A stretch of 64,000 nucleotides of DNA from Callaeas wilsoni (GCA_013398955.1 VWPU01008508.1:124001-188000); one strand, 5' to 3'. Shown: positions 11,301 to 23,959, numbered from the stretch's first letter. Notes: generated from the sequence alone by a model not told the origin. Translations and numbers: made by a program.

Positions 11301-14300
11301 AGCAAATGGTCTGTATCTGCTAGCCAGTTCTTTCCTCCTTATTGTCAGTCTGTAGCTGAAATGGAGATAAGAAGCCTAGTTTAACCAAAGTTTAGTGATT
11401 GCAGCACTGGCTGAATTTCAAGGCTGCTTTACTTTGGCCTCATCCTTGACTGCAGAGAAATGGTATGTTCTCCCAAAGTATATCAAAGACACTTATAAAT
11501 ATATATTTTCCATATATAAAAATACATGCCTTTTTTTTCAGATAGTTTTTCATACTGGACTGTGTTTTCATGTGACTTCACCCACCCTGTCTGATGGGCA
11601 ACTTTGCAACAAGGAAGTTGTTCGATGAAGAAATACTCGAGGGCCTAATTCTGATTTCACAAACAACGTAAATGAGGAGCATCTGTGCTGAAACTAAAGT
11701 AAAATTACTGCCCTCTGTCATCAGTTGTGTACCCTGCAACTTAAATTTAAAAACCAGTGCACCAACAAAGTTAAAGAGCTCTACTTCAGCTGAAATGGGT
11801 CATTTTCTCAGTTGTATTATCTAAGAAATCAAGAGCAATTAACAGTGAGTAGCATAACCAGTACTATTATATTTCATGCCATAATATAAAACTTATATTT
11901 TAATAAGTTTATTTTTCAGCAGGTTTCTTGTTTCAGTACTTAGTCAGCAAATAGTTATTTGCAATAATCTCCCCATGCCAAACATCAAAGGAACAAGAAA
12001 GGTGTGAGATGCAACATACCTCTCACAAAAACTGCCTGATGCTGCCACTCCTGTGTCATACGCCTGCAAAAGGGTAAGGCTCTGTTTGTTTCTATCGAGG
12101 ATATACTGAGACTTAGCTCAGACACAAGACCAAAGCTGCATCAAACTCAAGAGTATTATGGTGGTGTCACTGTCTCCTGTCTGTATTATGGTGATCGGGG
12201 AAGGATCAGATGCACTCTGAGACAGGATCATCTGCATCTGATGGCAGGCACTGCTGATATGACCAAAATTGCTCCAGCAATTACCAGGACCCTCCCAAAG
12301 TCTTTCTTTAAAGTTGAAGCCCTGGGAATCTTCAGAGAAGATGAATGAAGTAACAAGCCCCAATTTCTTTGAAGGACTTGTTAGAATACAAGTGATTTTT
12401 AATGTCTCTCTAAATTAAATTATATTATAAATTCTTAATTTATATACTCTTCACAGCCCTTCATGTCCAGTGTCTCAAAGGCTATTTTTTTAGTTATTAA
12501 ACTAATTTTATGGTCTACACTGGAAAAAGTGTGATCAAATCAATCACTAACACAGAATTAATAAGGAACATTAAGAAGATATCCATAAATGATGCTGTGC
12601 ACATAGAGAGCACTGACATTAGACACTGACATCTCTTATCATAGCAAAAAACTATCAAATACAGTTCATGAATAAGACAAAATCCGATTCTCAAATTCTT
12701 GTCTAATGATATTGAAAGACACAGACTAAAATGAAACCTGCTTTGACCAACAGTAGATTGTTTTTCTAGAAATGAAAATGTGACTTGTGATTGCTGAAAT
12801 ATTAAAATTTCCTATCAATTCTTACTGCTATGAGAGAGATATGACTTTTTCTGTAGCAAGAGGTGAAAAATCTGAGATGTTTTTATAAGGCCATCCGTGT
12901 GCACTTCCTATTACTTTTTACTTATTATTTACATTTATTTAGAATCGAGATATATTAATACATTGGTACTTAATGATCTTTTCTCGGGTGTGGCTCGGTC
13001 ATTCTTCAGTTAAAAGAATGAAGATGCTGAAAGATTGAGGAGCTGCATAATGTCAGCACAAAAAGACAAAAAACCACGTGTTACGTGCAGCCTCTTTGTC
13101 TTTGAGAGAGACTGAATTGAATAAAAGGGCATGGGTCTCCAACCACTGAACTTCCTCATAAGGTTACCAGACATAGCAGAACTTCCCTTCATTAGCTGAG
13201 AGACTATGAAGAAAGAGGTCAAAAAAGTCACCTCCTCATAAAGGTTAAATTCGCGTGCTCTGTAAATTATCCATTATGTTGAATACTTCATAATACCAAC
13301 AATCCTGTAGGAAACTTCTTACTCTACAGAATGAATTCTTGTGAATGTCTGTAATCTCCTGCAAAAATCAGCCCTTCTGTATAAGCTGCCTGAAATATTA
13401 GGAGTTCAGAACAACATCAAATTACTAATTTCCATATATGTTCTACAGACCACAGCAGAATACTATTGCACAGGTATATCATATGGCTTTGATTCTGAAT
13501 GTATAATCTTATTTTAGCATTTGAACGTTGATATTGTTATCATCACTTCATCAGCTTGGAACAATAGAAATGCTGCAGGCAGAAGCATCTCATTCGTATC
13601 CTGCATTACTTTACAGAAACAACCATGCAGAAGCCACCACATGAGTGCCACAAAAGTACGTAGGAGGCAATTTGTAAGCAGAAGCGGATAAACACTTTTT
13701 GTATAGCAAAAGAGTTGACTTAGATTATTTCCTTTCTGCTGATGCCAGCTTTCAGCTCCAGAGACAAGAAGAGACTGGTACTGTACTGTACTACTGTCAA
13801 TATTCAGCAAATGAGGATGCAAAGATTCATGGTGTAGTATCAGCCCTAGACAGAACAGGAAATTAATAAATAACTAAAGGATGGAAGAGATTTTATGGGA
13901 AATAAACCTTGACAAATCTGACTGTGTGGCTGGCAACTATTAGTTTTTCTGAAAAAATAAATTAAAATAGTCAGAGATTTGAAAAGCACCGACTTAGTAA
14001 AACATGGCATTATGATAAAGAATTTGCACTATATGCTATATTTAAGAATAGATTACATTATTTCCAATATTATTGCAAATGGTACAATTACATCAATTTC
14101 AAAAGAGAGATTTCCAAGAGGACTGCATTAGTCTTGATTCTGTCCAATATTGTCTTCAGTGACAAGGAAGCTAATATAAAAATTGCTACTGATGTGCAGA
14201 TGGTAAACACTTGTAAAATGATAAAAAACAGATGCATACGATGCTAATATGTTTGTATAAGTCCTTTGGAACTCTGAATCTTTTAGTAAACAGAATTAAT

Positions 14301-14607
14301 TCAAACAGGCTCATTTTAGCATCACCATCTATAACTGTTTTAGGCACAGCAAGGAAGAAAGTACACACTACTCTATGTGTGTGCACATACACAGACACTC
14401 ATACACACGTAAATGCAGTTTATACCAGATTTCTGTGTCCACTTGTGATTAGTTTGAGTGTATCAGGTGGCATTAGAGCTACTCTGGCTTTAAAAGGGGA
14501 GAAATTGGTAGACTAGTTTTGGTGCCTTTAATAATATCTATAGCTCCACTGAGTTTTATTCTGATCCATTATTTCAGCTATATTATAACTGCAAAACAGA
14601 TGTAGAT
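8386..14607. other. Long AT-rich stretch without recognised genes or repeats
   Basis: Mostly A/T-rich sequence with short, stop-bounded frames and no domain I recognise. At 9960-10560 the plus strand is strongly purine-rich (many GGAGA, AGAAA and GCAGG words) and gives overlapping short frames of about 80-110 codons on both strands, none recognisable. A short string at about 9182-9205 resembles a minus-strand CR1 tail but is too short to call. Around 12115-12365 and 13510-13830 the sequence is more complex but not identifiable. Confidence 0.55.
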
Positions 14608-15050
14608 GGGCTGGAGAGGGTCCAGAAAAGGGACACAGAGAGGATCAAAAGACTGGCAAGTTTGATATTTGAGGAAAAGCTGAGAGAACTGTTTGTTTAT
14701 CCTTGAGAAAAGAAGGCTTAGAGGATATCTATCACTGTGTTCCAATACTTAAAGGTTTCTAAAAGATGGTTACAAAGATGATGGAGACTCCCCTTTTTAC
14801 AAAGAGTCTTGGGAAAGGCAAGGAGCAATGGGTGTAAGTTACTTCTGGGGAGCTTTTGATTGGACAAAGGAGGAAAAGGATTTCCACAGGAACAATCAGA
14901 CATGGAGTAGTCTCCCCAAGGAAGTGGTGGATTCCCCAGAGTTGGACAATTTTACGATTCAGGTGGACAGCTAGACTGTGCTTTTGTCAAGAAAGTTTGG
15001 ACCAGATGATATTAGAGGTCTCTTCCAAACAGGTATTCAGTGATTCTATG
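14608..15050 (+). mobile_element. CR1 LINE, 3' end fragment
   Basis: It starts in the well-known CR1 phrase 'gggctggagagggtccagaaaagg', runs through the segment equivalent to 'gagaaaagaaggcttagaggatat', the 'gaagtggtggattccccaga' motif and the terminal 'gatgatattagaggtctcttccaa', and ends in ATTCAGTGATTCTATG at 15050. The element is 5'-truncated and frame-broken. Its true 3' end with ATTCTATG-like octamers is kept, which shows a genuine target-primed insertion rather than a chance similarity. Confidence 0.88.
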
Positions 15051-15254
15051 AAACCAAAGGATATATAAAAATTCTTTTATCTATCCTGGCACATGCATGA
15101 GGCTTACCAGGACAAATAGTTGATTGGTTTCAATATCTTGGTCATATCTATCTCCCAGTACATGACAAATTTCAAAATGAGCAGGGAGCTTCAAGATTTG
15201 AAACGGAAGAGTATGAACTTGCTTTCCAAGCTTGAGAAGTTCTGCTCTTTAGGA

Positions 15255-15632
15255 GTGAATGACCCCATGCATGAGCACATGAAGGGGGCTGACTGGCTGG
15301 AAAGCAGCTTGGCAAAGCAGGCCCTGGGGTCCTGGTAAACACCAGTTTGAACATGACGCAGGGATGCTCACTGGTGACAAGGAAGGACAACAACAACCTG
15401 GGCTGTGTTGGGAGCAGTGTTACCAGCAGGTCAAGGGAGGTGACCTCTTCCCTCTCTTCAGCACTGGCGAGGACACACCTGCAGTTGTTTCCAGTTCTGT
15501 GCTCCTCAGTACAAGAGAGAGACATGAACATCTTGGAGAGAGCCCAGTGAAGGCCCATGAGGATGAATAGAGGAATAGAGCATTTCTCCTATGAGGGAAG
15601 GCTGAGAAGGCTGGGACTGTTCTGCCTGGTGA
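15255..15632 (+). mobile_element. CR1 LINE fragment lacking its 3' end
   Basis: It matches the part of CR1 ORF2 downstream of the reverse transcriptase core: 'ctggaaagcagcttggcaaa', 'gtcctggtaaacaccagtttgaacatga', 'ggacaacaacaacctgggctgtg', 'gagagagcccagtgaaggcc' and 'gaaggctgagaaggctggga'. It stops at about 15632 with no CR1 3' terminal octamers, so it lost its 3' end by deletion. Several indels break the frame. Confidence 0.85.
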
Positions 15633-16344
15633 TGGCTAAAAAGTCAAGTCAGACCTAATTTTAGTTGCTTGCCCTTTTTATTTTTTTGAAAACCAGGAAG
15701 GAGTAATGTTATTAGGAATATTGTTGGTACAGATTTGCAGTGCTAGGTTGCAGATTGATGTCATTGGTGGCTGCTCTATGATTCACAGCAATAGGAAGAC
15801 CATTTCAGAAAAGAAATAGGGATTTACGTTCATATATTCAATATGTAAAGGCTATGTAAGTATTTCATGAGCAAAGATTCTGGATGATTGATAATAACTT
15901 CAGCATAGAGGAAGAATGATAAAAAGGCAAGGATAGCAGTAGATGCAAAACTGACATATTTTTCTATACAAAATATAAAAGCAAAAATTTAAACTTTAAG
16001 CCATTGTATCTTGCATGATAAAAAGAAATTTTCTACTTTTCTCTATCAGAGTTTGCATGCATTCCTGTATTATTTCTAGCTGGAATATTTTCTTAGGTTA
16101 GACTTTTCAGGAAAACCTAAAGGCACTTGAAATAAAGGTTAATTGGATTTAGGTGTCTAAGTACATTTAAATCCCATTGTGTTCATCTCTGTAATTTCTA
16201 ACAACCCTTGCAAAATATTTTCCTGCAAAATGAATTGATAGAAAGTTAAGGAAGTGTAGAGCCCAGATGAATCTCATACGCTTCCTGGCTGCAGACTCAT
16301 ACTTTGTTCTCTGGTGGCCAGATTCTCAAAGATATATTGTGTGA
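15633..16344. other. AT-rich sequence, nothing recognised
   Basis: No open frame of note, no LINE or LTR landmark and no simple repeat longer than short A/T runs. Confidence 0.6.
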
Positions 16345-16570
16345 GTTATCGCTGGGATATAATTAAATTTCTTATATGTTGGTATGGGCAAAACACAATC
16401 CCTGTGTTTTGGATTCGTTCTGAAAATAGTTCTAAAACACAGAGATGCTTTAGTTACTGCTGAGCAGTGCTTATATGGCATCAAGGACTTTTCTGCTCCT
16501 CACCCCACCCCAGCAGTGAACAGTTTGGGCTGCACAAGGAGATGGGAGGGGACACACCCAGGACAGATGA
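16345..16570 (+). mobile_element. 5' part of a bird ERV LTR (family B)
   Basis: The order 'gctgggatataattaaatttctt', 'tgtgttttggattcgttctg', 'tttagttactgctgagcagtgc', 'cttttctgctcctcaccccacc' and 'gagatgggaggggacacaccca' follows the U3 half of an LTR type that is very common in bird genomes. The same phrases occur at 43810-43970 on the plus strand here. The copy ends abruptly after the GGGACACACCCAGGACAG portion, so the TATA, polyadenylation and U5 parts are missing. No target duplication can be assigned to a truncated copy. Confidence 0.72.
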
Positions 16571-16873
16571 AATATGAATGACAAATAATTTAAATCATAA
16601 TGTATTTGTGGAAACAGAGCAGTGGAGCTGCTCAGTTATTGGCTATAAAAGAACTAATCTTACAAAAAACTGTACTGGAAAGTAAAGCAAGAGAAGACTT
16701 TCACTCTTAGTTTGATTTTATACAATAGCCACCTTTCATGAGAAGGATTTCAGTGAAGTAATTCTGTGGTAGAGTTTTTGGACTATCAAGCACCCTAAAT
16801 CTCAAAGGCTTACAAATCTCCTGTGGATAAGTGATCACTTTATTTTTCACTTTGTACATTAATATTGAATTGT

Positions 16874-16890
16874 AAAAAAAAAAAAAAAAA
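16874..16890. repeat. Poly-A tract
   Basis: Seventeen A residues followed by GAAGAAAAAAA. It is a simple repeat; no retroposon body could be recognised upstream. Confidence 0.9.
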
Positions 16891-17620
16891 GAAGAAAAAA
16901 ATTCAACAGGTAGAAAATGAATGATCTTAAGCTTCCAGACCATTCCTTGTGAAATTCTAGGTGTTGAGAGCGTCTCGAAAACCTTACTGAAGCCAAGGCG
17001 GAGCTTCACTTGTCTAACAATATTTAATGTTCTACATCCATGTAAGATAAAGAGAGAAAATAGTAGGCACATATAATGACAAAACAAGAAGTCCCTGCAA
17101 TAGTTTATATTTCTTTCTTAGTAGAGTTTTAATGACAAAATTACTGGATATTTTCTAATATTAGTACTATGATAAATTTAAAAACATGTCAGTTTACCTT
17201 TACTCCCTTCAGACTATAATTTTTCTCACCCGAAGAAAATAAAATGATTTCTTGTTTATAAAAAATACTTAGTCACTGAATTAAAAAAATGAGCCCTAAA
17301 TGCTCAGAATGAGAAAATAAGTATGAAACACCCAAACTTAGTCTTTTTTTTCATGCATAACTTTTCTGAAAGATCGCAACCTTATCTTGCCAATGGGTTT
17401 GTACGTTGAGCAGTTATAGAATAAATTCAGGGTATCCTTTAGATATCCAGTATCTAGCTTTTAAAGAAATGTCAGATTATCTATGCTATTCTCTCTTTAA
17501 CCCCAAAACAACAGTTTAAATGATACTTCAGAGTCTGAGTGCCTTTCTGACTGGGTTGACTGGGCTGGTCATAGACCAGCACCTCCTGCTGCAAACAAAT
17601 CTCTCTCTACCGTTTTTCAC

Positions 17621-17630
17621 TATATAAAGG
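17621..17630 (+). promoter_or_regulatory. TATA-box-like element in a distinct sequence block
   Basis: TATATAAAGG at 17621-17630 is a near-consensus TATA box. It is preceded by a pyrimidine-rich stretch and, at 17564-17580, by a perfect 7-bp hairpin (GCTGGTC, ATA, GACCAGC). The following 200 bases are less AT-rich and start about where a transcript would begin (near 17650). A TATA match alone is weak evidence; the block may be the remains of an LTR. No gene downstream is recognised. Confidence 0.25.
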
Positions 17631-18524
17631 GAGATTATACAGCAGCAAGAACCAGACTAGAGGTGCAGGCTGAGAGGACGTCGTAAGATGCTGCTCATAA
17701 GTTGCAACAAGAGGTCACATCTTGCAGGAAGGAAAATTGCAGCCAGCCTTAGGGATGCAGCTCTCCACCATGAGAATGGTGAAGTCCTAAAGCAGGTTTC
17801 TAACAGAAGCCTCAGGATAACAATTCTTGGATGCTTCCAGAACAGAACTACATGAGCCCCATGGCAAACTGATCTAGTTTTGAAACCAACTTTACTTTGA
17901 AGTGACCTGCAGAATCCCTCTCATCTGAATTTTCCCATGATTTTTTGCACTCCTCTACATCTGGGACACAATTCAGTTTTAATAATCAAAGAAGTTCTGT
18001 TAATTTGTAAAAAATAATTATATTTCTCTGTCAGTAGATCAATCAAGTTTTCCTTGTTCATGATTTCTTTTATTATAGGTACTTGTATATTTCCTCTTTC
18101 TATACTCAACTATGTGAACAAACATCTAGAAATAACTGGTTTCATTCTAAGAGACAGAGACCACAATATCTACACAGTCATAAAAACAAACAACTAAACA
18201 AAAGGCTGTCTGGAGTTCTGACAAGTTTATGTTCATTTTTACAAGGTCTCCTTATGATTTGGAGTAGTAGAAAATTTAAAATATAAAAGATTCTGGGAGG
18301 ATATATAGATGTTGTTTTTTAAGCACAATAGGAAAAGAAGTTCAGAAAGAAAATATATACAGGTGTACTGTATTTCATAACAGCAATGTACTAGAAAGTC
18401 TAGAATTCAAAGGTCTGCCTGGGTCTAGTCCAGTTTCCTGTTATTTTAAGCAACACTTTAGATAATGTCTCATAATACTTCAAGTATCTCTGTCCAAATT
18501 GTTTGGGTTTTGTCTTTATTTCAG

Positions 18525-18594
18525 TTTAATTATGTGTCCTCAGAACTCTCACTGAGAGGTTTTTTTCAGACTGCAAAATACATTAAAGCCACAG
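18525..18594 (+). other. Candidate splice-flanked segment (possible exon)
   Basis: A pyrimidine-rich acceptor (TTTTGTCTTTATTTCAG, ending at 18524) and a full-consensus donor (CACAG then GTGAGT at 18595-18600) enclose 70 bases that stay open in one frame inside an 85-codon open frame (18465-18722). A second possible acceptor ends at 18569. I recognise no protein in the translation. Such pairs occur by chance in tens of kilobases, so this may be a non-coding RNA exon, a cryptic exon, or nothing. Confidence 0.15.
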
Positions 18595-19344
18595 GTGAGT
18601 TGCAATATGGTACTGATTCTAATCTTTGCATGACATTTTTCTATGAAAAGCAACAGAAGGATGAATTTTCTCAGCCTCTTCATGTGTTACAGACTAAGGG
18701 ACAAACCATGAGCATTTTATGAGGCTGCTGGATAAGGCAGTGGGTAGAACTCATGGAATATCATATCAATATTTTATGATATTGGAGCACTACAGAAACA
18801 GCAGGTTAGAATTTAATTTAAAATCTTGTGGGAAGCTGTTATCAGGAGGAACTGTGTTACTGAGCATATAGCCTGCAGCATTATGTAGCAGTCTGGTCAG
18901 CCTCTGCACAACAGCCTTTATGCTCTGATATGCTATATTGTTGAGAGGTTAACAAAAAAGAAAGGCTAGATCATTTTATCCTCAAGCATTTGGTACATAC
19001 AACATTTATATACTGTAGTTCCAAAGAGTCTAAATACTGACAAGGCTCCTTGGTCCAGTATAGATTAAAAACATGGTCTCTAACTATGAGAATTTCCAGT
19101 GTGAGCAGAAAATATATGCTTTCTGTGATGAGAAAGTATAGCAGGAATAAAATTCAGTAAATATGATGCCAGTATTTAGATTTCTATATATGTATGTCAA
19201 CAGATTACATCTTGTGTAATGGGACTCATCCAGTACTTAGCAATCCAAACAAAAGCATCTGGTGTACTATCTGATTCCAGATCATTGGCAGATATTTTCC
19301 TCTGAGCTTCAGTTGTTTCTGTAGAATGGATTTCTGTAAATTGT

Positions 19345-19965
19345 GTGTCAATCAGCACCTCTCTTTCCACGTACCTTCCTCTCTCTAGGAAGCTGTAGAA
19401 AACAATGAGGTCACCGCTCAGTCTCCTCTTCTCCAAAGATGACAAGCCCTCAGCTCCTCTTCATAGAATATAACTTCCAGTCCTTCCACCAGCTTTGTTG
19501 TCCTTCTCTGGGTGCATACAAGCCCCTTCACATCCTTTTTAAATGGTGGGGCCCAGAACTGCACCCAGTGCTGAAGGTGAGGCTGCACCAACTCTGAACG
19601 CAGCGGGACAATCACCAGCAATGCTGCGTTTGGTGATCCCAGGATGGGCTTTGCCCTCCTGGGGCACTGCTGACTCACATGGAGCCTGCTGTCATCCAGC
19701 ACCCCCAGATCCCTGTCTGCAGGGCTGGTCTCCAGCCACTGCCCTCCAAATTTATACTTGTGTCATAATTACTCCATCCCAAGTGCAGAATCCAGCACTT
19801 AGACTTGTTTATTTCATCCCATTAATGATGCTCCAATGCTCCAACGTGTCTAGATCCTACAAGGCATCTTGTCCTTCAAGACAGTTAAGACCACCTGCCA
19901 CTTTGGTATTGTCAGTAAACTCTTTAACAGAATACTCAAATCCTATGTCCAGTGCTTCTGGGACA
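19345..19965 (-). mobile_element. CR1 LINE fragment, minus strand
   Basis: Read on the minus strand it contains the CR1 order: a segment equivalent to 'gtattctgttaaagagttt' around the reverse transcriptase core, 'tggaggctgcaccaactctg', 'gggtgcagttctgggcccc', 'gggcttgtatgcacccagaga', and then 'gagaagaggagactgagcgg' at the left end. The left (3') side runs out before the terminal octamers, so the 3' end is missing. The frame is broken. It lies head to head with the plus-strand CR1 that starts about 130 bp to the right. Confidence 0.82.
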
Positions 19966-20094
19966 TTTGCTGTTGCTGTTCCTAAAAATAATTTGCTATT
20001 GCAAACTTAGGCAATGCAGACAGACCCAAATGACCATTTGTGTCTGTAAGCCTCCAACTCCCCAAAATTTCTGGCTAACAGGACAAGAAGTTGT

Positions 20095-20395
20095 CCATGA
20101 GCCAGCAAGCCAATGGTAACCTGGGTGCATTGGGTAGGGCACCGACGAGAGGTTGAGGGAGGTCATCCTGCCCCTCTACTCAGCCCCAGTGACGCAACAT
20201 GTGGAGTTCTGTGTGCAGTTCTGGGCTCCCCAGTCCAGGACAGACAAGGAACTTCCTATTCCTGGAAGTACTTAAGACCAGGTTTTATGGGGCTTGGAGC
20301 AACCTGATGTAGTGGAAGGTGTCCTTGCCCATGGCAGAGGGGTTGGAACTCAATGATCTTTAAGGTCCCTTCCAACTTAAAACAGTTTCTGAATC
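20095..20395 (+). mobile_element. CR1 LINE 3' fragment with internal deletion
   Basis: It opens in the ORF2 C-terminal portion ('gccaatggtaacctgggtgc', 'ctgtgtgcagttctgggctcc') and then jumps straight to the terminal portion ('ttggaactcaatgatctttaaggtcccttccaac'), so several hundred bases of the usual CR1 3' region are deleted near 20245-20260. The tail after the CCTTCCAAC motif is decayed but recognisable. Confidence 0.85.
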
Positions 20396-21999
20396 TAAAT
20401 ACTACCAGCAATAGTACCAACAGCACAGAGCCTTGACCTCTTTTTTTTTGTAAAACAGTTAATGCTTTCTATAAGTCTGTAAAATGCACACATGGAAGAA
20501 TTCTGGCATTAAATGACACGTAAAGAAGAAGTAATATGTCTGTTAAATATTGCTGAAATGTATTACCGCTAAACTTGTGCTTTTTTTAAGAGCCTACAGT
20601 CAAGCCAATGTGAACATTTTTTTTACTTCAACATTCACTGTGTTTCACTTAGATCTTAAAATAACACAGTTTATAAAGTGTTGAAGTTTTAGATGAAAAC
20701 AATCTTCCCTGGAAAACAAAACTAAATCTTAGTTGTATTCACTTCACTGTTTACAACAGGTATTAAATTTATCTAAATTGGTTGTTTTGTTTATCTCCGT
20801 AACTGCTTCATCTGTTATAACTGGGTTTTAATGTTTTGATTTTTGTTAGTAAAGTAGTTATCACTGAATTTTTGATAACAAAGAAACAGCAGTAAACAGC
20901 CCAGAGTGACAAGGATTACTGCTGTTTTGAGTATAAATAATTGAGTAGCATGTGTGAGAAATGAATATTTTGCCTACTCTAGACAAAAATGTTGCATACA
21001 AAAATAAAAAGAGAATGGGATGGATGTCTCTGGTAGCTAGAAATGTCCTCTTGAAGGCTGCAAAAGCATTTCAATTTATTCCTTCTCATAACAGATGTGA
21101 TCGGATTAGAATAATGTTATCACTGGGATAGATTTGAATATTACTTACACTAGTGGTAGAAGAGTAGAAGGTAAAGAAACATATCTTCATTATGCTTGTT
21201 TACTTGATTATCCTGCAGCAGTCCAAAGCAATTTCTTTCTCAAAAGGCTTTAAATGTAGATAAGATAAAAAATATTAACATAAAATGTACGTATTAATAC
21301 AGCAATAAATTAAACTGAACAATTCTTCTATTGTTTTGTTTTGACTTTTTATTGTCCTTGACTTTTTTATTGTCTGAAAGTCCACCTAAGTAAGAAATGT
21401 TTCTTGATTTGAAGCCCTGTGTATTCCATGGAAAAAAACTCATGCTGGAACCAAGGATCTTTTTGTGGAGTCCTAAATTCTTTTCTTCTTCCTTGGAAAA
21501 AAAAATTCATTACCTCAACTTCCTTATGCTCTGATAAATTCTCTAAAAAACAAAAAGAAAACAAACTAAGAATGAAATATATTAAGACTATTTTAAATGT
21601 ATTTCAAACTCTCTACAGAAGACAAAAGTCCCAGACCACCCTGCACTTTCTTCCTCTTCACAGTGGCCCAATAGATTATATAAAGGGGCTAGAAATGCAA
21701 ATGTTTTTCACCAGAAGAAAATGTCAGAAGGTGTTGCTATATTATATCCTTCAGGGTTTGTCTTGGTACCAGTATAAAGTTTGGAAGTACTGAAGTTTTA
21801 TTGTGAAAGGTTTTGCTGTTGGGGCAGTATGTTAACTTTGTGTGATAAAAATGCTGCCACGTTCAGATTCCTTTCTATGTGTTGTGTCTAAGCAGTAATT
21901 TTGTTTGTTTAATCGTAAGAAACCTAAGTGAAAGTCAAATTTCAGTATTCCATAACAGAATTTCCCTGATACCATTAGGTGGCTGAGTCTGTATTCAGT
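20396..21999. other. AT-rich sequence, nothing recognised
   Basis: No gene. A short tandem duplication built on GACTTTTTATTGTC lies at about 21342-21377. The longest frame is a 124-codon plus-strand one at 21419-21793, lysine- and phenylalanine-rich, without a recognised domain and with the composition expected of AT-rich noncoding DNA. Confidence 0.6.
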
Positions 22000-22165
22000 A
22001 ATAATGCAGAGCAGATCCTTCTCAAAAATATGCTAAGGCATATAGAAAATATGAATGTGATTGGTGATAGCCAACGTGGCTTCATTAGTGGTAAAACTTA
22101 TTGACTTACTTTATTTGCTTAACAAATGTGACGGCCTTCTCCAATGGAGTTAAATTGGAGGAAAA
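22000..22165 (+). mobile_element. Old CR1 LINE fragment (reverse transcriptase part)
   Basis: In one frame the sequence reads like the segment just before the catalytic core of the CR1 reverse transcriptase. It has the 'H-I-E-N..V-I-G-D-S-Q-R-G-F-I-S-G-K' pattern, which corresponds to the conserved S-Q-H-G-F-x-x-G-K-S block. Stops follow at once. No 5' or 3' end is kept, so this is an internal relic, older than the other copies. Confidence 0.6.
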
Positions 22166-23959
22166 GTGAAGGGAAATGACCCAAAGCCCAAGCCACAGCA
22201 TCAGGAGATATCCTGTGCAAGCAGTTCTGTCTGAAAACACACATGTGGCTTCCACGCTGTTTGAATTATATAAATTATCTTCATTTCTATATGTAGCATT
22301 TGTAGGGTTCCAAGTTAACAGTTACACTAGGAAATGCAAAGACAAGTATATACAATCTAGTGTGTCAGGAAAGAAATTTTTTAACAAAACAGTAAAAATA
22401 CCTCTCATGTAGGTTATAATTCATATTTCCTAACAGGAAAAAAAAATATATATGTTCCATCACTATAAATAAACTAATTGGAAGGAACTGTTACAGAAGG
22501 TGGTTTATGGTCATTAGACAAATTAGATGGGAATAACCTAATGCAAATTAAAGACATTGTAAAATGAAGCTGTGGTTCCCAAAATTTGTAGATATTTTAT
22601 GTCCATGGTGGGGAAGTTAAAAATATAGATTTCACCATTTTACAGGAACAAATAACATCAGACTGGAAGAAAAAAATCACAAGATAGGAAAAAAGAGAAA
22701 AAAAGGCAACAGAAAGCAGGGAGAGAACCTTCGAGATATTAAAGGGTAAAGTTGTGAACACTTAAAAATATCTTAATACTATTCTCTTTTAGTAGTTTAT
22801 TTAAGGATTAACCAGACTTCCAATTCCCCGTGCGTCATAAACTGTAAGAAAACCAAAGTAAAGAAACCATGAATGCATCCCACTCCTTTCTAAGAATAAA
22901 ATAGTGTATGCGAGTTATGAATGTGCATCAGAAAATGTTTCAGAAGAAAAAATAAGTAACTTAATTGGCTAAAGCCCATAGAGCTGAAAAATAATGCGTG
23001 GAGTACATTGATGAAAACAAGAGAAGCTCTACTTGTATTTATTCAGTCAGGAACTCATTTGTTGTGACTGCTCAAATGGAGATATACTGACATTTCTATC
23101 AAAATATATCTGAGTTATATGCATAATTGATTTTGACCCTCTATATTGTCAGTTTCCTGATGTCAGAATTTACTTTTCCAGTACAAAGAGCACTGGACTT
23201 ACACTGAAGTTTTACTCTGGCCTAAGTGGTGGGAGTTATCCAAAACCCTTAGGAGCAAAAGTTAACTTCACATTTTTCAGAGAATATAATGCAACAGTAC
23301 AGACTTCTTACCTTGTAGTCCTCCAAAACTGGTGCCTGTATTTCCTTGTCATTCTGTGGTTTTCATTCATTTTGGACACTATTTTAGTTAATGCAGTAAA
23401 GGCTGAACTGGTTATATCCATGTAGGTATAGCGATATGTTATTTTTTGAATTTTTTAAATGAAATTTTTATGAAATTTTTTTGGAATACTTTATTATAAC
23501 AAATAAAAAATAGTTTTGCCATTCTCCTGATCACTGGAAAACATAAGAGATAGACTGTTGGAACTAATATCAGAATATTTTTGATTATGGGTGATTTTTA
23601 GAGTGCCAAAAAAATCACCAAAATTATATTAAAAATCACTATGTAAGAACCATTAAGTCTCTGAAAGGTCTTTTTATTTTTGAAAAGGATGAACTATCAA
23701 CCTCTAATAATAAATGCCTCACAGTACATCTTAATATAAATTCTGATTGAGAAATTTTGCCAGATATTCTCACATGTGACACCACAAAAACCCCCAGAGA
23801 GATGGCTCAGATAAACTGCAGAATATTTTGCAATTTTTTCAAAGCGAGTTTTCACTATATTTTGTCATGACGTTAATATGCCTTTTAGAATTATAATAAT
23901 CTAAGTTTTCTAAAATCTGAGCTTTTATGGAAAGTGTAGATTACTCTTTCTTGTCTGTA
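22166..23959. other. AT-rich sequence, nothing recognised
   Basis: No gene or complete element is visible. A few phrases near 22460-22560 could be remote CR1 3' sequence belonging to the fragment upstream, but the similarity is too weak to call. Confidence 0.55.

Larger units (their letters stand above)
16571..19344. other. AT-rich sequence without a recognised gene
   Basis: It contains a poly-A run at 16874-16890, a TATA-bearing block at 17540-17830 and a short splice-flanked segment at 18525-18594, each listed separately. The remainder has only short unrelated open frames, such as the 126-codon minus-strand frame across the poly-A run, whose phenylalanine-rich stretch is simply translated poly-T. 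Confidence 0.55.

Noticed and set aside
16707..17087. 126-codon minus-strand frame with a phenylalanine run
   Set aside because: The run is poly-T read in frame; the remainder has no recognised similarity.
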